The notes under the pieces: generated by a model
Databases searched by the model: none
The model's input: only the letters and a program-made list of their open reading frames with translations
Told to the model about the DNA's origin: nothing
Part shown: in pieces, positions 16,584 to 25,472 of the stretch
Layout: each line of letters starts with the position of its first letter
Numbering within the stretch: the stretch's first letter is position 1
Made by a program: the position numbers and the translations under genes
Assembly (NCBI GenBank): GCA_964543935.1
Contig: CAZJAK010000030.1
Span: 1-26,970, forward strand
Length of the DNA stretch: 26,970 nt
Direction: 5' to 3'
From: JAAYDK01 sp964543935
GTDB lineage: Bacteria > Spirochaetota > Spirochaetia > Sphaerochaetales > Sphaerochaetaceae

Positions 16584-17810
16584 ATGGATTTCGACATGCT
16601 TGACGATCTTCTGCAGAATGAGCAGACACCACCAACCGATATCAAAGTCATCGGCGTTGGCGGGGCTGGCGGGAACGCCGTGAACCGTATGATTGCCAGT
16701 GGCTTGAAAAAGGTCACGTTCGTTGCCATGAACACCGACGTCCAAGCGCTCCAGCGCTCGAATGCCCATATCCGCATGCCCTTGGGTCGTCACCTCACCG
16801 GCGGTCTTGGTGCCGGTGGCATTCCTGAAGTGGGCGAAAAAGCAGCACAGGAATCGAAAGAAGAGATTAAAAAACTGCTCAGCGGGACCGACATGGTGTT
16901 CATCACTGCCGGCATGGGCGGCGGAACCGGAACGGGTGGTGCAGCGGTGGTGGCGGAAGTTGCCCGCGAGGTGAACGCCCTGACAGTGGCGGTGGTGACC
17001 ACCCCGTTTGCCTTCGAAGGTAAGAAAAAACTGCAACTGGCCCAAGCTGGAATCGAGAAACTGCGCAAGCAAGTCGACACGCTCATCCTCATCCCCAACC
17101 AATACCTGCTGAAGGTGGTCGAGAACAACACCCCCATCAAACAGGCATTCTTGCTCGCGGACGATGTCTTGCGACAGGGTGTCCAAGGCATCAGTGAACT
17201 GATCACTGAACCAGGCGAGATCAACATCGACTTCGCTGACGTAAAGACCGTCATGAAAGGCCGGGGCGATGCCTTGATGGGCATCGGCATCGGTGAAGGC
17301 GCCAGCCGCGCGGTGGATGCCGCCAGGGCTGCCATCAACAATCCGTTGTTGGAAAACGCCACCATCGAGGGGGCGAAATCGGTCCTCGTCAATTTGGCAG
17401 GTGGAGAAAACCTGACTTTGCAGGAGTACCAGGACGTTGTGGAGCTCATCACCGAAAATTGCGCCGAAGATGCATTGATCATCGCTGGACAGGCTTACAA
17501 TCCCGAACTTGGGGAGAAAATCAAAGTCACCGTCGTGGCCACGGGATTCACACGGACTAGCGATGCTCTCAACCAAGGCATCACCGAACTCGAATTCAAG
17601 AAGCGGCGTTTCGAAGGACCCGCCCCCGAATCGAGGACAGTGGACCGTGCCGATCAACGTTTGGAGCAAGAACAACCCAAGTCGGACGAAGTCATCACGG
17701 TGAACCGCTGGCAAGACCTGCAACAGCAGTTGGGTAGTCGTAACCAACCGAACGATTACAGCTTCCCCGCTGTCTTGCGCTACCAGCGCGGCGACCAGGA
17801 AGACAACTGA
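16584..17810 (+). CDS. ftsZ: Cell division protein FtsZ
   Basis: FtsZ is the tubulin-like GTPase that polymerises into the Z ring. The 408-residue sequence has GVGGAGGNAVNRM at 24-36, the tubulin signature GGGTGTG at 112-118, TPFAFEGKKK, and the synergy-loop sequence NIDFADVKTVM. After the globular core comes an acidic, Gln-rich linker and a C-terminal peptide SFPAVLRYQ (393-401), a variant of the usual IPAFLRRQ-like peptide that binds FtsA, followed by seven extra polar residues. GGAGG at 16571-16575 supports ATG 16584; TTG 16566 upstream is rejected. The recombinase gene starts two bases after the stop. Confidence 0.97.
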   Translation: MDFDMLDDLLQNEQTPPTDIKVIGVGGAGGNAVNRMIASGLKKVTFVAMNTDVQALQRSNAHIRMPLGRHLTGGLGAGGIPEVGEKAAQESKEEIKKLLSGTDMVFITAGMGGGTGTGGAAVVAEVAREVNALTVAVVTTPFAFEGKKKLQLAQAGIEKLRKQVDTLILIPNQYLLKVVENNTPIKQAFLLADDVLRQGVQGISELITEPGEINIDFADVKTVMKGRGDALMGIGIGEGASRAVDAARAAINNPLLENATIEGAKSVLVNLAGGENLTLQEYQDVVELITENCAEDALIIAGQAYNPELGEKIKVTVVATGFTRTSDALNQGITELEFKKRRFEGPAPESRTVDRADQRLEQEQPKSDEVITVNRWQDLQQQLGSRNQPNDYSFPAVLRYQRGDQEDN

Positions 17811-17812
17811 CC

Positions 17813-18721
17813 GTGGTTGACGAGGGATTGCTGCTCGATTACCGCGACTATCTGGCCGTCGAGCGGCGTGTCTCGAATTCGACCATCGCGGTGTACACCC
17901 AAGAGGCTTGCCGTTACCTTGCTTTCCTCGCGAGACACCACTTGGATTGCGCTACGGTCGATGTGCAGGTTTTATCGTCCTACATCGTGGAGCGCTCGTT
18001 GCATGGCACGATCAGTAAGCGAAGCCAAGCCAAAAACATCAGCGCTCTGCGCTCATTTTACCGTTACCTGTGCGATGCCCAGCTACGCCAGGACAACCCG
18101 GTCGATCTGATCGAAATTCCTCGATTGCCGGTCAGTGTGCCAAAGTCTGCTTCGTACGATGACATCGACCGTTTGTTGGAATCCATCGACGGGCTTGGCA
18201 ATGAAACCTTGAGGTTGCGTGACAAAGCCCTGTTCGAGACGATTTACTCCTGTGGATTGCGAGTCAGCGAAGCCTGCTCCTTGCGTATCGAGGACGTCGG
18301 ATTGCACGAGGGTGTGTTGCGGGTGCTCGGGAAAGGCAATAAGGAACGCTTGGTCCCCCTTGGCGATCAAGCCACCCGGTTATTGGAAGAATATTTGACA
18401 ACGGTGAGGCCGCAACTGGCGGGAAACCACATCCATCAACGCAGCGTGTTCTTAGGAAGGCGGGGAGAACCACTGACAAGGGCCTTGGTGTGGAAACGGT
18501 TCAAGCAATATTGCGCACGCCTCGGGCTTGAAGCGAAGGTGCACACCCTGCGGCATTCATTTGCGACACATCTGCTGCGTGGCGGGGCCGATTTGCGTAG
18601 CGTACAGGAGTTGCTCGGGCATAGCGACATACGGACAACTCAGATATACACGCATGCCGATACCGATGACCTCAGGGAAGCGTTCGACCGCTTCCATCCC
18701 GAATCGGGCAAGAACACCTAG
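17813..18721 (+). CDS. Xer-type tyrosine recombinase (first copy)
   Basis: This 302-residue protein has the SAM-like N-terminal DNA-binding domain (residues 1-100) and the tyrosine-recombinase catalytic domain. The catalytic set is complete: Arg150 (CGLRVSEA), Lys174 (LGKGNK), His244 and Arg247 (HTLRH), His270 (LLGH) and the nucleophile Tyr279 (TQIYTH). Such enzymes resolve chromosome dimers at dif. The tail DLREAFDRFHPE looks slightly more like XerC than XerD, but the call between them is not secure. It starts with GTG two bases after ftsZ, with a weak ribosome site, so it probably depends on coupling to ftsZ. Confidence 0.9.
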   Translation: MVDEGLLLDYRDYLAVERRVSNSTIAVYTQEACRYLAFLARHHLDCATVDVQVLSSYIVERSLHGTISKRSQAKNISALRSFYRYLCDAQLRQDNPVDLIEIPRLPVSVPKSASYDDIDRLLESIDGLGNETLRLRDKALFETIYSCGLRVSEACSLRIEDVGLHEGVLRVLGKGNKERLVPLGDQATRLLEEYLTTVRPQLAGNHIHQRSVFLGRRGEPLTRALVWKRFKQYCARLGLEAKVHTLRHSFATHLLRGGADLRSVQELLGHSDIRTTQIYTHADTDDLREAFDRFHPESGKNT

Positions 18722-18766
18722 GCTGTCTGGCAAGCAAACCGGTTCCATATGCGGTGATTTCTTCAC

Positions 18767-19639
18767 ATGGGAACCATTGAACGCAGGTTGTTCATCAGCT
18801 GTCTCAACGGATTGAACTTCCATCAACGGATGGCGCTCGATGAATCGCAGCTGCCGTTCGACAAGTATGGTGCAGGAATGACCGACACCATCGCGCACCT
18901 CGTCGGCCGGTATGCTGCAAACCGCATCGATATCGCTGCAGCCACTATCCGCTACCATGAATGCATCGACTACCTCGAACGCCATGGCAATGCCGCGGTG
19001 GTGTTTCCTGAAGACCCCCGGTATCCGTGGCGATTGTACGAGATGTCCGATCCTCCCTATCGGTTGATGGTATTGGGAGTACTTCCCAGTGCAGAGCAGG
19101 TTCCCATCACCATCGTCGGAACCCGTGACGCCAGCAAATCGGCTGAATCAGCCGCCTTCAAGCTCGCCTTCGATGCGGCTCGGGATGGATTGTGGATTGT
19201 TTCAGGATTTGCTCGCGGTATTGACCTGAACGCCCACACAGGAGCGGTCTCGGCCCACGGCCGTACGATGGCGATTCTCGGATGCGGTCTGGAAGACAGC
19301 TGGGCTTCACGTTCAAAAATACGGCAGGCGATTTTGGCAAACGGTGGATGCCTGCTTAGCGAATACACCATGAACGACCTGCCCCTGCCATGGCGGTTTG
19401 TTCAGCGCAACCGCTTGTTGGCGGCGATTTCCCCGCTCGTGGTGGTGGTGCAAGCTCCTATTCGTTCCGGAGCCCTCATCACGGCACAGTTCGCCCTCGA
19501 TGAGGGTCGCGAAGTCGCCGTCCATCAGGTTGGGCTCACCGACGTTATCGGTGCGGGCACCCGCGCCCTGCACGAGGCGGGGGCACCCGTGATTGTCGAT
19601 TATGCTTCATTGCGGGTCATATTATCCATCGATGATTGA
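18767..19639 (+). CDS. dprA: DNA-processing protein DprA
   Basis: DprA binds single-stranded DNA and loads RecA; in competent bacteria it protects incoming DNA. The 290-residue protein has the Rossmann-like DprA core: IVGTRDAS, SGFARGIDLNAHTGA, GCGLE, the ssDNA-binding QRNRLLAAIS (usually PxRNRxIAxLS), and RSGALITAQFALDEGREV. There is no extra C-terminal winged-helix domain. The ATG at 18767 has no clear ribosome site and lies 45 bases after the recombinase. In Bacillus dprA is followed by topA and trmFO; neither is present here, as in Borrelia. Confidence 0.92.
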   Translation: MGTIERRLFISCLNGLNFHQRMALDESQLPFDKYGAGMTDTIAHLVGRYAANRIDIAAATIRYHECIDYLERHGNAAVVFPEDPRYPWRLYEMSDPPYRLMVLGVLPSAEQVPITIVGTRDASKSAESAAFKLAFDAARDGLWIVSGFARGIDLNAHTGAVSAHGRTMAILGCGLEDSWASRSKIRQAILANGGCLLSEYTMNDLPLPWRFVQRNRLLAAISPLVVVVQAPIRSGALITAQFALDEGREVAVHQVGLTDVIGAGTRALHEAGAPVIVDYASLRVILSIDD

Positions 19640-19647
19640 CGATGCCA

Positions 19648-19666
19648 CCTGCTAAAGCAGGCTCTT
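19648..19666 (+). terminator. Possible weak terminator after dprA
   Basis: CCTGC (19648-19652) and GCAGG (19657-19661) form a five-base stem around TAAA, followed by CTCTT. The stem is short and the tail only partly T-rich. A promoter-like sequence starts immediately after it, which fits a transcription-unit boundary. Confidence 0.4.
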
Positions 19667-19668
19667 CG

Positions 19669-19698
19669 TTGGACGTCCCTCGCGCTGCGTGGTATACT
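19669..19698 (+). promoter_or_regulatory. Putative promoter of the second recombinase/hslUV/flhF unit
   Basis: TTGGAC (19669-19674) and TATACT (19693-19698) are separated by 18 bases. TATACT ends six bases before ATG 19705, and no Shine-Dalgarno sequence is present, which implies a leaderless start. Confidence 0.5.
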
Positions 19699-19704
19699 GA
19701 ATCC

Positions 19705-20625
19705 ATGGAGACATTGCTGGCGGACAACTTGTCTGCCGTTGAGGATTACATAACATATCTCACCTCGGTCCGGATGGTTTCACAGCGGACATCGCGCGCC
19801 TACCTCTGTGATTTATCCCAAATGGCTGCATGGTTTGCCACAAGATCGACGGCGCTCCTTTCGGTGACACATGAAGATGCCCGCCGTTACGCCTCCCATC
19901 TCATGCGGTTGGGACGCAAACAATCGACGGTCGACCGTAAACTCGCCACCGCGAGAAGCTTCTACCGGCATGGTTACAAGCGGGGCATGTGCCCGACAAA
20001 TCCGTTCAGCCGCATCCAAGGGACTGCCCGCGGCCGCAAATTGCCGTCGGTCCTGTCGGAACAAGAGGTGAAACGTATCATCGAGACCGAGCCGACCGAT
20101 TTTCATTCGCTACGCGATGTTTTGATGTTCAATGTCTTGTATGCTACCGGATGCCGGCTGGCTGAGTTGCTTGGTTTGAACTTAAACGACATCGAGTTGG
20201 ACCAACACCGCGTTTTATTGAAGGGAAAGGGCAATAAGGAACGCTATGCATTTTTCACCCCCTTGGCGATTCGCCTCCTGCTGGAGTATCTTCCACAAAG
20301 GCAGTCGTGGGTGGAGGCCCATGCAACCGGACATCCTGAAAAGGCTCTCTTCGTCAACGACCAAGGCAATCGCCTGACGGCATCGAGCGTCCACGGGGTG
20401 TTCAGGAAGTATCAACTCCGCCACGGCATAACCAAACGATTCACCCCCCATGTGTTCAGGCATTCGTTCGCCACGCACATGTTGGACCATGATTCGGGCA
20501 TAAGGATTGTGCAGGAACTGCTCGGGCATGCGTCGATAGCCACGACGCAGATTTATTCGCACGTCTCCAACGAACGACTCAAGCGGGTGCATGCCGAGTG
20601 CCATCCGCATGGAAGGAAGAAGTGA
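19705..20625 (+). CDS. Xer-type tyrosine recombinase (second copy)
   Basis: The 306-residue enzyme has a SAM-like N-terminal domain and a full catalytic set: Arg151 (TGCRLAEL), Lys175 (KGKGNK), His249 and Arg252 (HVFRH), His275 (LLGH) and Tyr284 (TQIYSH). Position directly before hslV corresponds to codV/xerC of Bacillus, while the tail NERLKRVHAECHPHG resembles XerD of E. coli, so the C/D label is left open. Together with the first copy it could form a XerCD pair acting at dif. The frame is open from 19636, but ATG 19705 gives the normal N-terminus. hslV begins two bases after the stop. Confidence 0.91.
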   Translation: METLLADNLSAVEDYITYLTSVRMVSQRTSRAYLCDLSQMAAWFATRSTALLSVTHEDARRYASHLMRLGRKQSTVDRKLATARSFYRHGYKRGMCPTNPFSRIQGTARGRKLPSVLSEQEVKRIIETEPTDFHSLRDVLMFNVLYATGCRLAELLGLNLNDIELDQHRVLLKGKGNKERYAFFTPLAIRLLLEYLPQRQSWVEAHATGHPEKALFVNDQGNRLTASSVHGVFRKYQLRHGITKRFTPHVFRHSFATHMLDHDSGIRIVQELLGHASIATTQIYSHVSNERLKRVHAECHPHGRKK

Positions 20626-20627
20626 GC

Positions 20628-21164
20628 ATGGGATTCAAAGGAACGACGATCGTAGCCGTACGGCGCAATGGAAAGGTGGCGGTTGCCGGTGACGGACAGG
20701 TCACCAACGGTGATGCGGTGATCAAAGGCAACGCCCGTAAGGTTCGCCGGATGATGGACGGCCGGATCGTCTGTGGATTTGCAGGTGCGACAGCCGATGC
20801 CTTCACGCTGGCGGAAGTCATCGAGAAGCATTTGAAAAAGCACAATGGTGATTTGACACGTGCTGCCGTGGAGATGGCCAAGGAATGGCGGATGGACCGC
20901 AACCTTCGCAAGTTGGAAGCGATGATCTTGATCACCGACGGCAACAAGATATTCCTCATTTCCGGTGTGGGCGATGTGCTTGAACCGGAATACGACACCA
21001 TCGCGATAGGCTCCGGCGGGAATTATGCCTATGCTGCCGCCCGGGCTTATCTGGAATCGTCAAGCATGGAAGCGGCCGAGATAGCCCGCAAGTCGCTGGA
21101 GATCGCCGCCGACATATGCATCTACACCAACAGGTCGATCATCGTTGAAGAGGTACAGGGATAA
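20628..21164 (+). CDS. hslV: ATP-dependent protease subunit HslV
   Basis: HslV (ClpQ) is the proteasome-like peptidase of the HslUV complex, a double hexamer with an N-terminal threonine nucleophile. The 178-residue protein begins MGFKGTTIVAVRRNGKVAVA. Removal of MGFKG would expose Thr6, equivalent to Thr1 of the mature enzyme. AGDGQVT and the GSGGNYA segment are typical. ATG 20628 follows GGAAGGAAG; an earlier in-frame codon at 20598 lies inside the recombinase gene and is rejected. hslU starts two bases after the stop. Confidence 0.96.
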   Translation: MGFKGTTIVAVRRNGKVAVAGDGQVTNGDAVIKGNARKVRRMMDGRIVCGFAGATADAFTLAEVIEKHLKKHNGDLTRAAVEMAKEWRMDRNLRKLEAMILITDGNKIFLISGVGDVLEPEYDTIAIGSGGNYAYAAARAYLESSSMEAAEIARKSLEIAADICIYTNRSIIVEEVQG

Positions 21165-21166
21165 AT

Positions 21167-22537
<1,371 letters not shown>

Positions 22538-22558
22538 GCAGGGTAAAGGAGGTTGTCG

Positions 22559-23758
22559 ATGAAGTACGTCACCATCGTGGCTGAAAATTATGACGATGCC
22601 GTCAAGAAAGCGCGTACCGAATACGGCAACTCCATCCGCATCCATAGCCGGCGCGACCTCACCGTCCGGGGTGGGTTCCTCTGGTTGGGCAAGAAGCCCC
22701 GGGTCGAGATTACCTGTTATTTACCCGAAGCACCTCCTGCCTTTCCATGGCAACAGGAACACGAAGTGGACAAGCCAACCAGCGTTGCTACAGCGCCACC
22801 TCCTCCGGTTCAAGAGAAAGCCGAGGAGCCGATTGTTCAAACGCTTGTCAAGGAAGAGGCCCAACCGGCTGTACCGCCAGTTGTTGCCGACCGCCGCGAC
22901 GACCTGATCGCCAAGGCGGGCGGTATCTTGAGTAGCAATGGTTTCTCAACATGGTTCACTGACCAACTGCTAGCATCATTGCAGGAGGAACTCGCCACCC
23001 TCGGACCAAACGGAATTTCGGAGGATGAGTTTGAGTTGATGTTGGTGGACAAGATCGTCGCACAGGTTTCGATCGACCGCAACATGCAGTTGCATCCCCC
23101 GCGAGTGTGCATTGTCATGGGCCCGACCGGTGTCGGCAAAACGACCACCATCGCAAAAATGGCGGCCATCTATGGCTTGCAGCAACGCCCGGAGTTCAAG
23201 CGCAACGTCCATCTGGTGACCATCGATTCTTTCCGCATAGGTGCCTTCGAACAGATGACGTCATTCGGCGAAGCGCTCGGCATGGCTGTACACCGCATAG
23301 AATCGGAGGATGAATTCAGCGGTGTTCTGGCCAAGACGAACCCTGACGACTTGGTATTGGTCGATACGATCGGCAGGAGCCCCCGCGACAGCGATCTGGC
23401 ATTGCGCATGAAGACCATGATTTCCACCGTCGTTGCTGATGAAAAAGCGGTGTTTCTGGCATTGGGAGCCACGATGAAACAACGCGATTTGGAGCGGACC
23501 ATCGATGCTTATATCCCATTCGGGGTACGCTCAGTCATCGTGACGAAGACGGATGAGACCGATACGATAGGGGATGTCCTCAGCGTATGTGCGCAACGTG
23601 GCCTTCCATTGTTATTCTTCACCGACGGACAACGAGTTCCCAAAGACATCCATAAAGCTTCGGCAGCCTCGATTCTGGCTTTGCTGCGGGGCTTTTCGAT
23701 GGATTTCGCCAATTTGTGGACCAACCAAATCGACATCGAGCCATCTACAACAGAATGA
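22559..23758 (+). CDS. flhF: FlhF, SRP-type GTPase of the flagellar system
   Basis: FlhF is the third SRP-family GTPase and normally sets number and place of flagella. The 399-residue protein has the FlhF-specific N-terminal B domain (MKYVTIVAENYDDAVKKART, then VRGGFLWLGKK), a Pro/Glu-rich linker (about 56-110), the N domain, and a G domain with G1 GPTGVGKTTT at 188-197, DSFRIGAFEQM at 223-233, G3 DTIGRS at 269-274, G4 TKTDET and G5 DGQRVPKDI. There is no methionine-rich M domain, so it is not Ffh, and the B domain separates it from FtsY. All nucleotide-binding motifs are intact. AAAGGAGG precedes ATG 22559; TTG 22553 is rejected. No flhG or any flagellar structural gene is next to it. Its last 14 bases overlap the convergent ftsI. 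Confidence 0.93.
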   Translation: MKYVTIVAENYDDAVKKARTEYGNSIRIHSRRDLTVRGGFLWLGKKPRVEITCYLPEAPPAFPWQQEHEVDKPTSVATAPPPPVQEKAEEPIVQTLVKEEAQPAVPPVVADRRDDLIAKAGGILSSNGFSTWFTDQLLASLQEELATLGPNGISEDEFELMLVDKIVAQVSIDRNMQLHPPRVCIVMGPTGVGKTTTIAKMAAIYGLQQRPEFKRNVHLVTIDSFRIGAFEQMTSFGEALGMAVHRIESEDEFSGVLAKTNPDDLVLVDTIGRSPRDSDLALRMKTMISTVVADEKAVFLALGATMKQRDLERTIDAYIPFGVRSVIVTKTDETDTIGDVLSVCAQRGLPLLFFTDGQRVPKDIHKASAASILALLRGFSMDFANLWTNQIDIEPSTTE

Positions 23759-25418
23759 CGGATGACTCGCTTGAAGTGAGTTTGCCTTGCCTGACCAGGC
23801 CTTCGATGATGGCCCGGATCGCTGGTGCCGCGATGTTGCTCCCCCAAATGGTCGAACCTTTTGGGTTGGCAACTGCGATATAGATGATGTAGCGTGGATC
23901 GGCTGCTGGTACGAGCGAGAGGGTGCTGGCCAAATAGGTGCCGTCCTTGTAACTGCTTGTCGCGGGATCGAGTATCTGGGCCGTGCCGGTCTTGCTAGCG
24001 ACATCGACTCCGGTGACGGCTGTCAATCGTCCGGTTCCACCCGTTTGGGTGGCTCCAGCCATGTAAGTGAGCAAGTCTCGGGCTGTTTCGGCTGCCATGA
24101 CCTGCACAGAAGCAGGTTTGCCACCCACTCCTTCAAGCCCGATGCCTTCCTGGTCGATTGCTTGCAACACGATGGAAGGGCTCGTCAACCAGCCTTCGTT
24201 GGCAATCGCTGTCGCTGCTGTCGCCATTTGGAGGGCCGTCACCCCGATTTCCTGTCCAAACGCCATGGTTGGTTTCGTCCGGGCCGACCACGCCGAGGTT
24301 TGCGCCACCAATCCGTCGATCTCCCCACGCAGGCCAATATTCCACGAGGAACCGAAATGCAAGCTCTCCAAGAAGCTCCTGAATGCTTCGTCACCGGTTT
24401 GCAAAGCCCAGTGGGCCACCGCACCATTGCACGATTTTTTAATCATTTCGGCAGGACCGACCGTTCCATGGGCAGATACACACTGAATGGTGACATCGCT
24501 ACCCCTGACGGTCTTGAAGGTATAGGAGCCGTCACATTCGAACGGTTCGGCCAGATTGGCTTGACCCGCCTCGATGATGGCCGCCAGTGAAAACACCTTG
24601 AACACCGAACCCGGTTCATACATGTAGGTCGCAATCCTGTTCTGGCGTTGTTCGGGTAACGAGGAGGAGTACGCGTTCGGATCATACCAAGGGAAGGTGG
24701 TCGCTGCCAAAATTTCACCGGTTTTAGCCCCCATCACGATACCGATCACATAATCGCCGTGATGCTCGCGATCGATTGCAACCGCTTGCTCGTCCAACAA
24801 ATATTGGATGTCCATATCCAATGTCAGCTGGATATCGGCACCGTAGGTGGTCTGCGCGTGCAACTCTGGGTAGGGCGACAACACCCGCTCGAATTGCAAT
24901 TCCAACCCTTCGATGCCTTGATTCTCGCTGTTGGTGAATCCGATTGTCTGGGCGGCGTGATGATGTTGCGGATACGATCGGCCATAACGTTTTTCAATGA
25001 CGACGCCAGTGAGCCGGTTTTCTTTGATGGTCTGTCTTACTGCCTCCTGCTGGGCATCGGTCAGGTCGCGTTTGATGAGGGCGTAGGAGACATATTTGGC
25101 TGCAATAGTCTTGATCTCTTGGGCGCTCATGTCCAAGGCAGGGGCTAAAGCATTGGCCGTATCGTCGAGATTCCCTACCGATTTGAGCAACAAGGCGCAG
25201 GCATGCCTGACGGTCTCTATGGCCAGTATGGTGCCGTTGCGGTCGGTGATCGTACCGCGCACCACCTGCCGAGAGACAACGGGGTCGGTGTAGGTATTCT
25301 GTTCGCCATTCGAACCAAAACAGACCAGGAACACGATCCGCATGAATAAAATCAACGCGAATAGTGCCGTTACGATGAAGAAGAACCGGTCTGTCCCATG
25401 TTTTCCACTGGATACCAT
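23745..25418 (-). CDS. ftsI: Septal peptidoglycan transpeptidase FtsI (class B PBP)
   Basis: The 557-residue protein cross-links peptidoglycan in the periplasm, normally with FtsW. It has a short cytoplasmic tail, one membrane segment at about 11-34, the class B dimerisation region starting RGTITDRNGTILA and containing GIEGLELQFE, and a complete transpeptidase domain: SVFK with nucleophile Ser271, SCN at 329-331 and KTG at 476-478. FGQEIGVTALQMA also fits FtsI; PBP2/MrdA is the alternative but is usually longer. The frame extends to 25523, but ATG 25418 gives the normal N-terminus and lies six bases from TATAAC, with no ribosome site. It is outside the division cluster and diverges from the LysM/LytM gene. 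Confidence 0.92.
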   Translation of the reverse strand: MVSSGKHGTDRFFFIVTALFALILFMRIVFLVCFGSNGEQNTYTDPVVSRQVVRGTITDRNGTILAIETVRHACALLLKSVGNLDDTANALAPALDMSAQEIKTIAAKYVSYALIKRDLTDAQQEAVRQTIKENRLTGVVIEKRYGRSYPQHHHAAQTIGFTNSENQGIEGLELQFERVLSPYPELHAQTTYGADIQLTLDMDIQYLLDEQAVAIDREHHGDYVIGIVMGAKTGEILAATTFPWYDPNAYSSSLPEQRQNRIATYMYEPGSVFKVFSLAAIIEAGQANLAEPFECDGSYTFKTVRGSDVTIQCVSAHGTVGPAEMIKKSCNGAVAHWALQTGDEAFRSFLESLHFGSSWNIGLRGEIDGLVAQTSAWSARTKPTMAFGQEIGVTALQMATAATAIANEGWLTSPSIVLQAIDQEGIGLEGVGGKPASVQVMAAETARDLLTYMAGATQTGGTGRLTAVTGVDVASKTGTAQILDPATSSYKDGTYLASTLSLVPAADPRYIIYIAVANPKGSTIWGSNIAAPAIRAIIEGLVRQGKLTSSESSVILL

Positions 25419-25457
25419 GATGATGTTATAGTAATATGTACCCAGTTCGAATGTCGA
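25402..25457. promoter_or_regulatory. Overlapping divergent promoters of ftsI and the LysM/LytM gene
   Basis: On the plus strand TATAGT (25427-25432), with a weak TTTCCA 19 bases upstream (25402-25407), points to the LysM/LytM gene. On the minus strand TACTAT (25433-25428) with TCGACA 18 bases upstream (25457-25452), or TATAAC (25430-25425), points to ftsI. The -10 candidates share the same bases, so the two polymerases could not bind at once. Start points are not proven. Confidence 0.5.
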
Positions 25458-25472
25458 TAGCAGGCAGGGTAC

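Noticed and set aside
15430..17747. Two long minus-strand open frames of about 400 codons each opposite ftsA and ftsZ
   Set aside because: The plus strand encodes clear FtsA and FtsZ. The antisense products show no recognisable motif and are explained by codon bias leaving the mirror frame free of stops.
22559..23758. Reading flhF as ftsY or ffh
   Set aside because: The N-terminal FlhF B domain is present, and there is neither an M domain (Ffh) nor an FtsY-type acidic A domain.
23765..23783. Small hairpin ACTCGC-TTGAA-GTGAGT followed by TTT just after flhF
   Set aside because: It has only six pairs including one G-T and three T bases, and lies within the coding end of ftsI; too weak to call a terminator.
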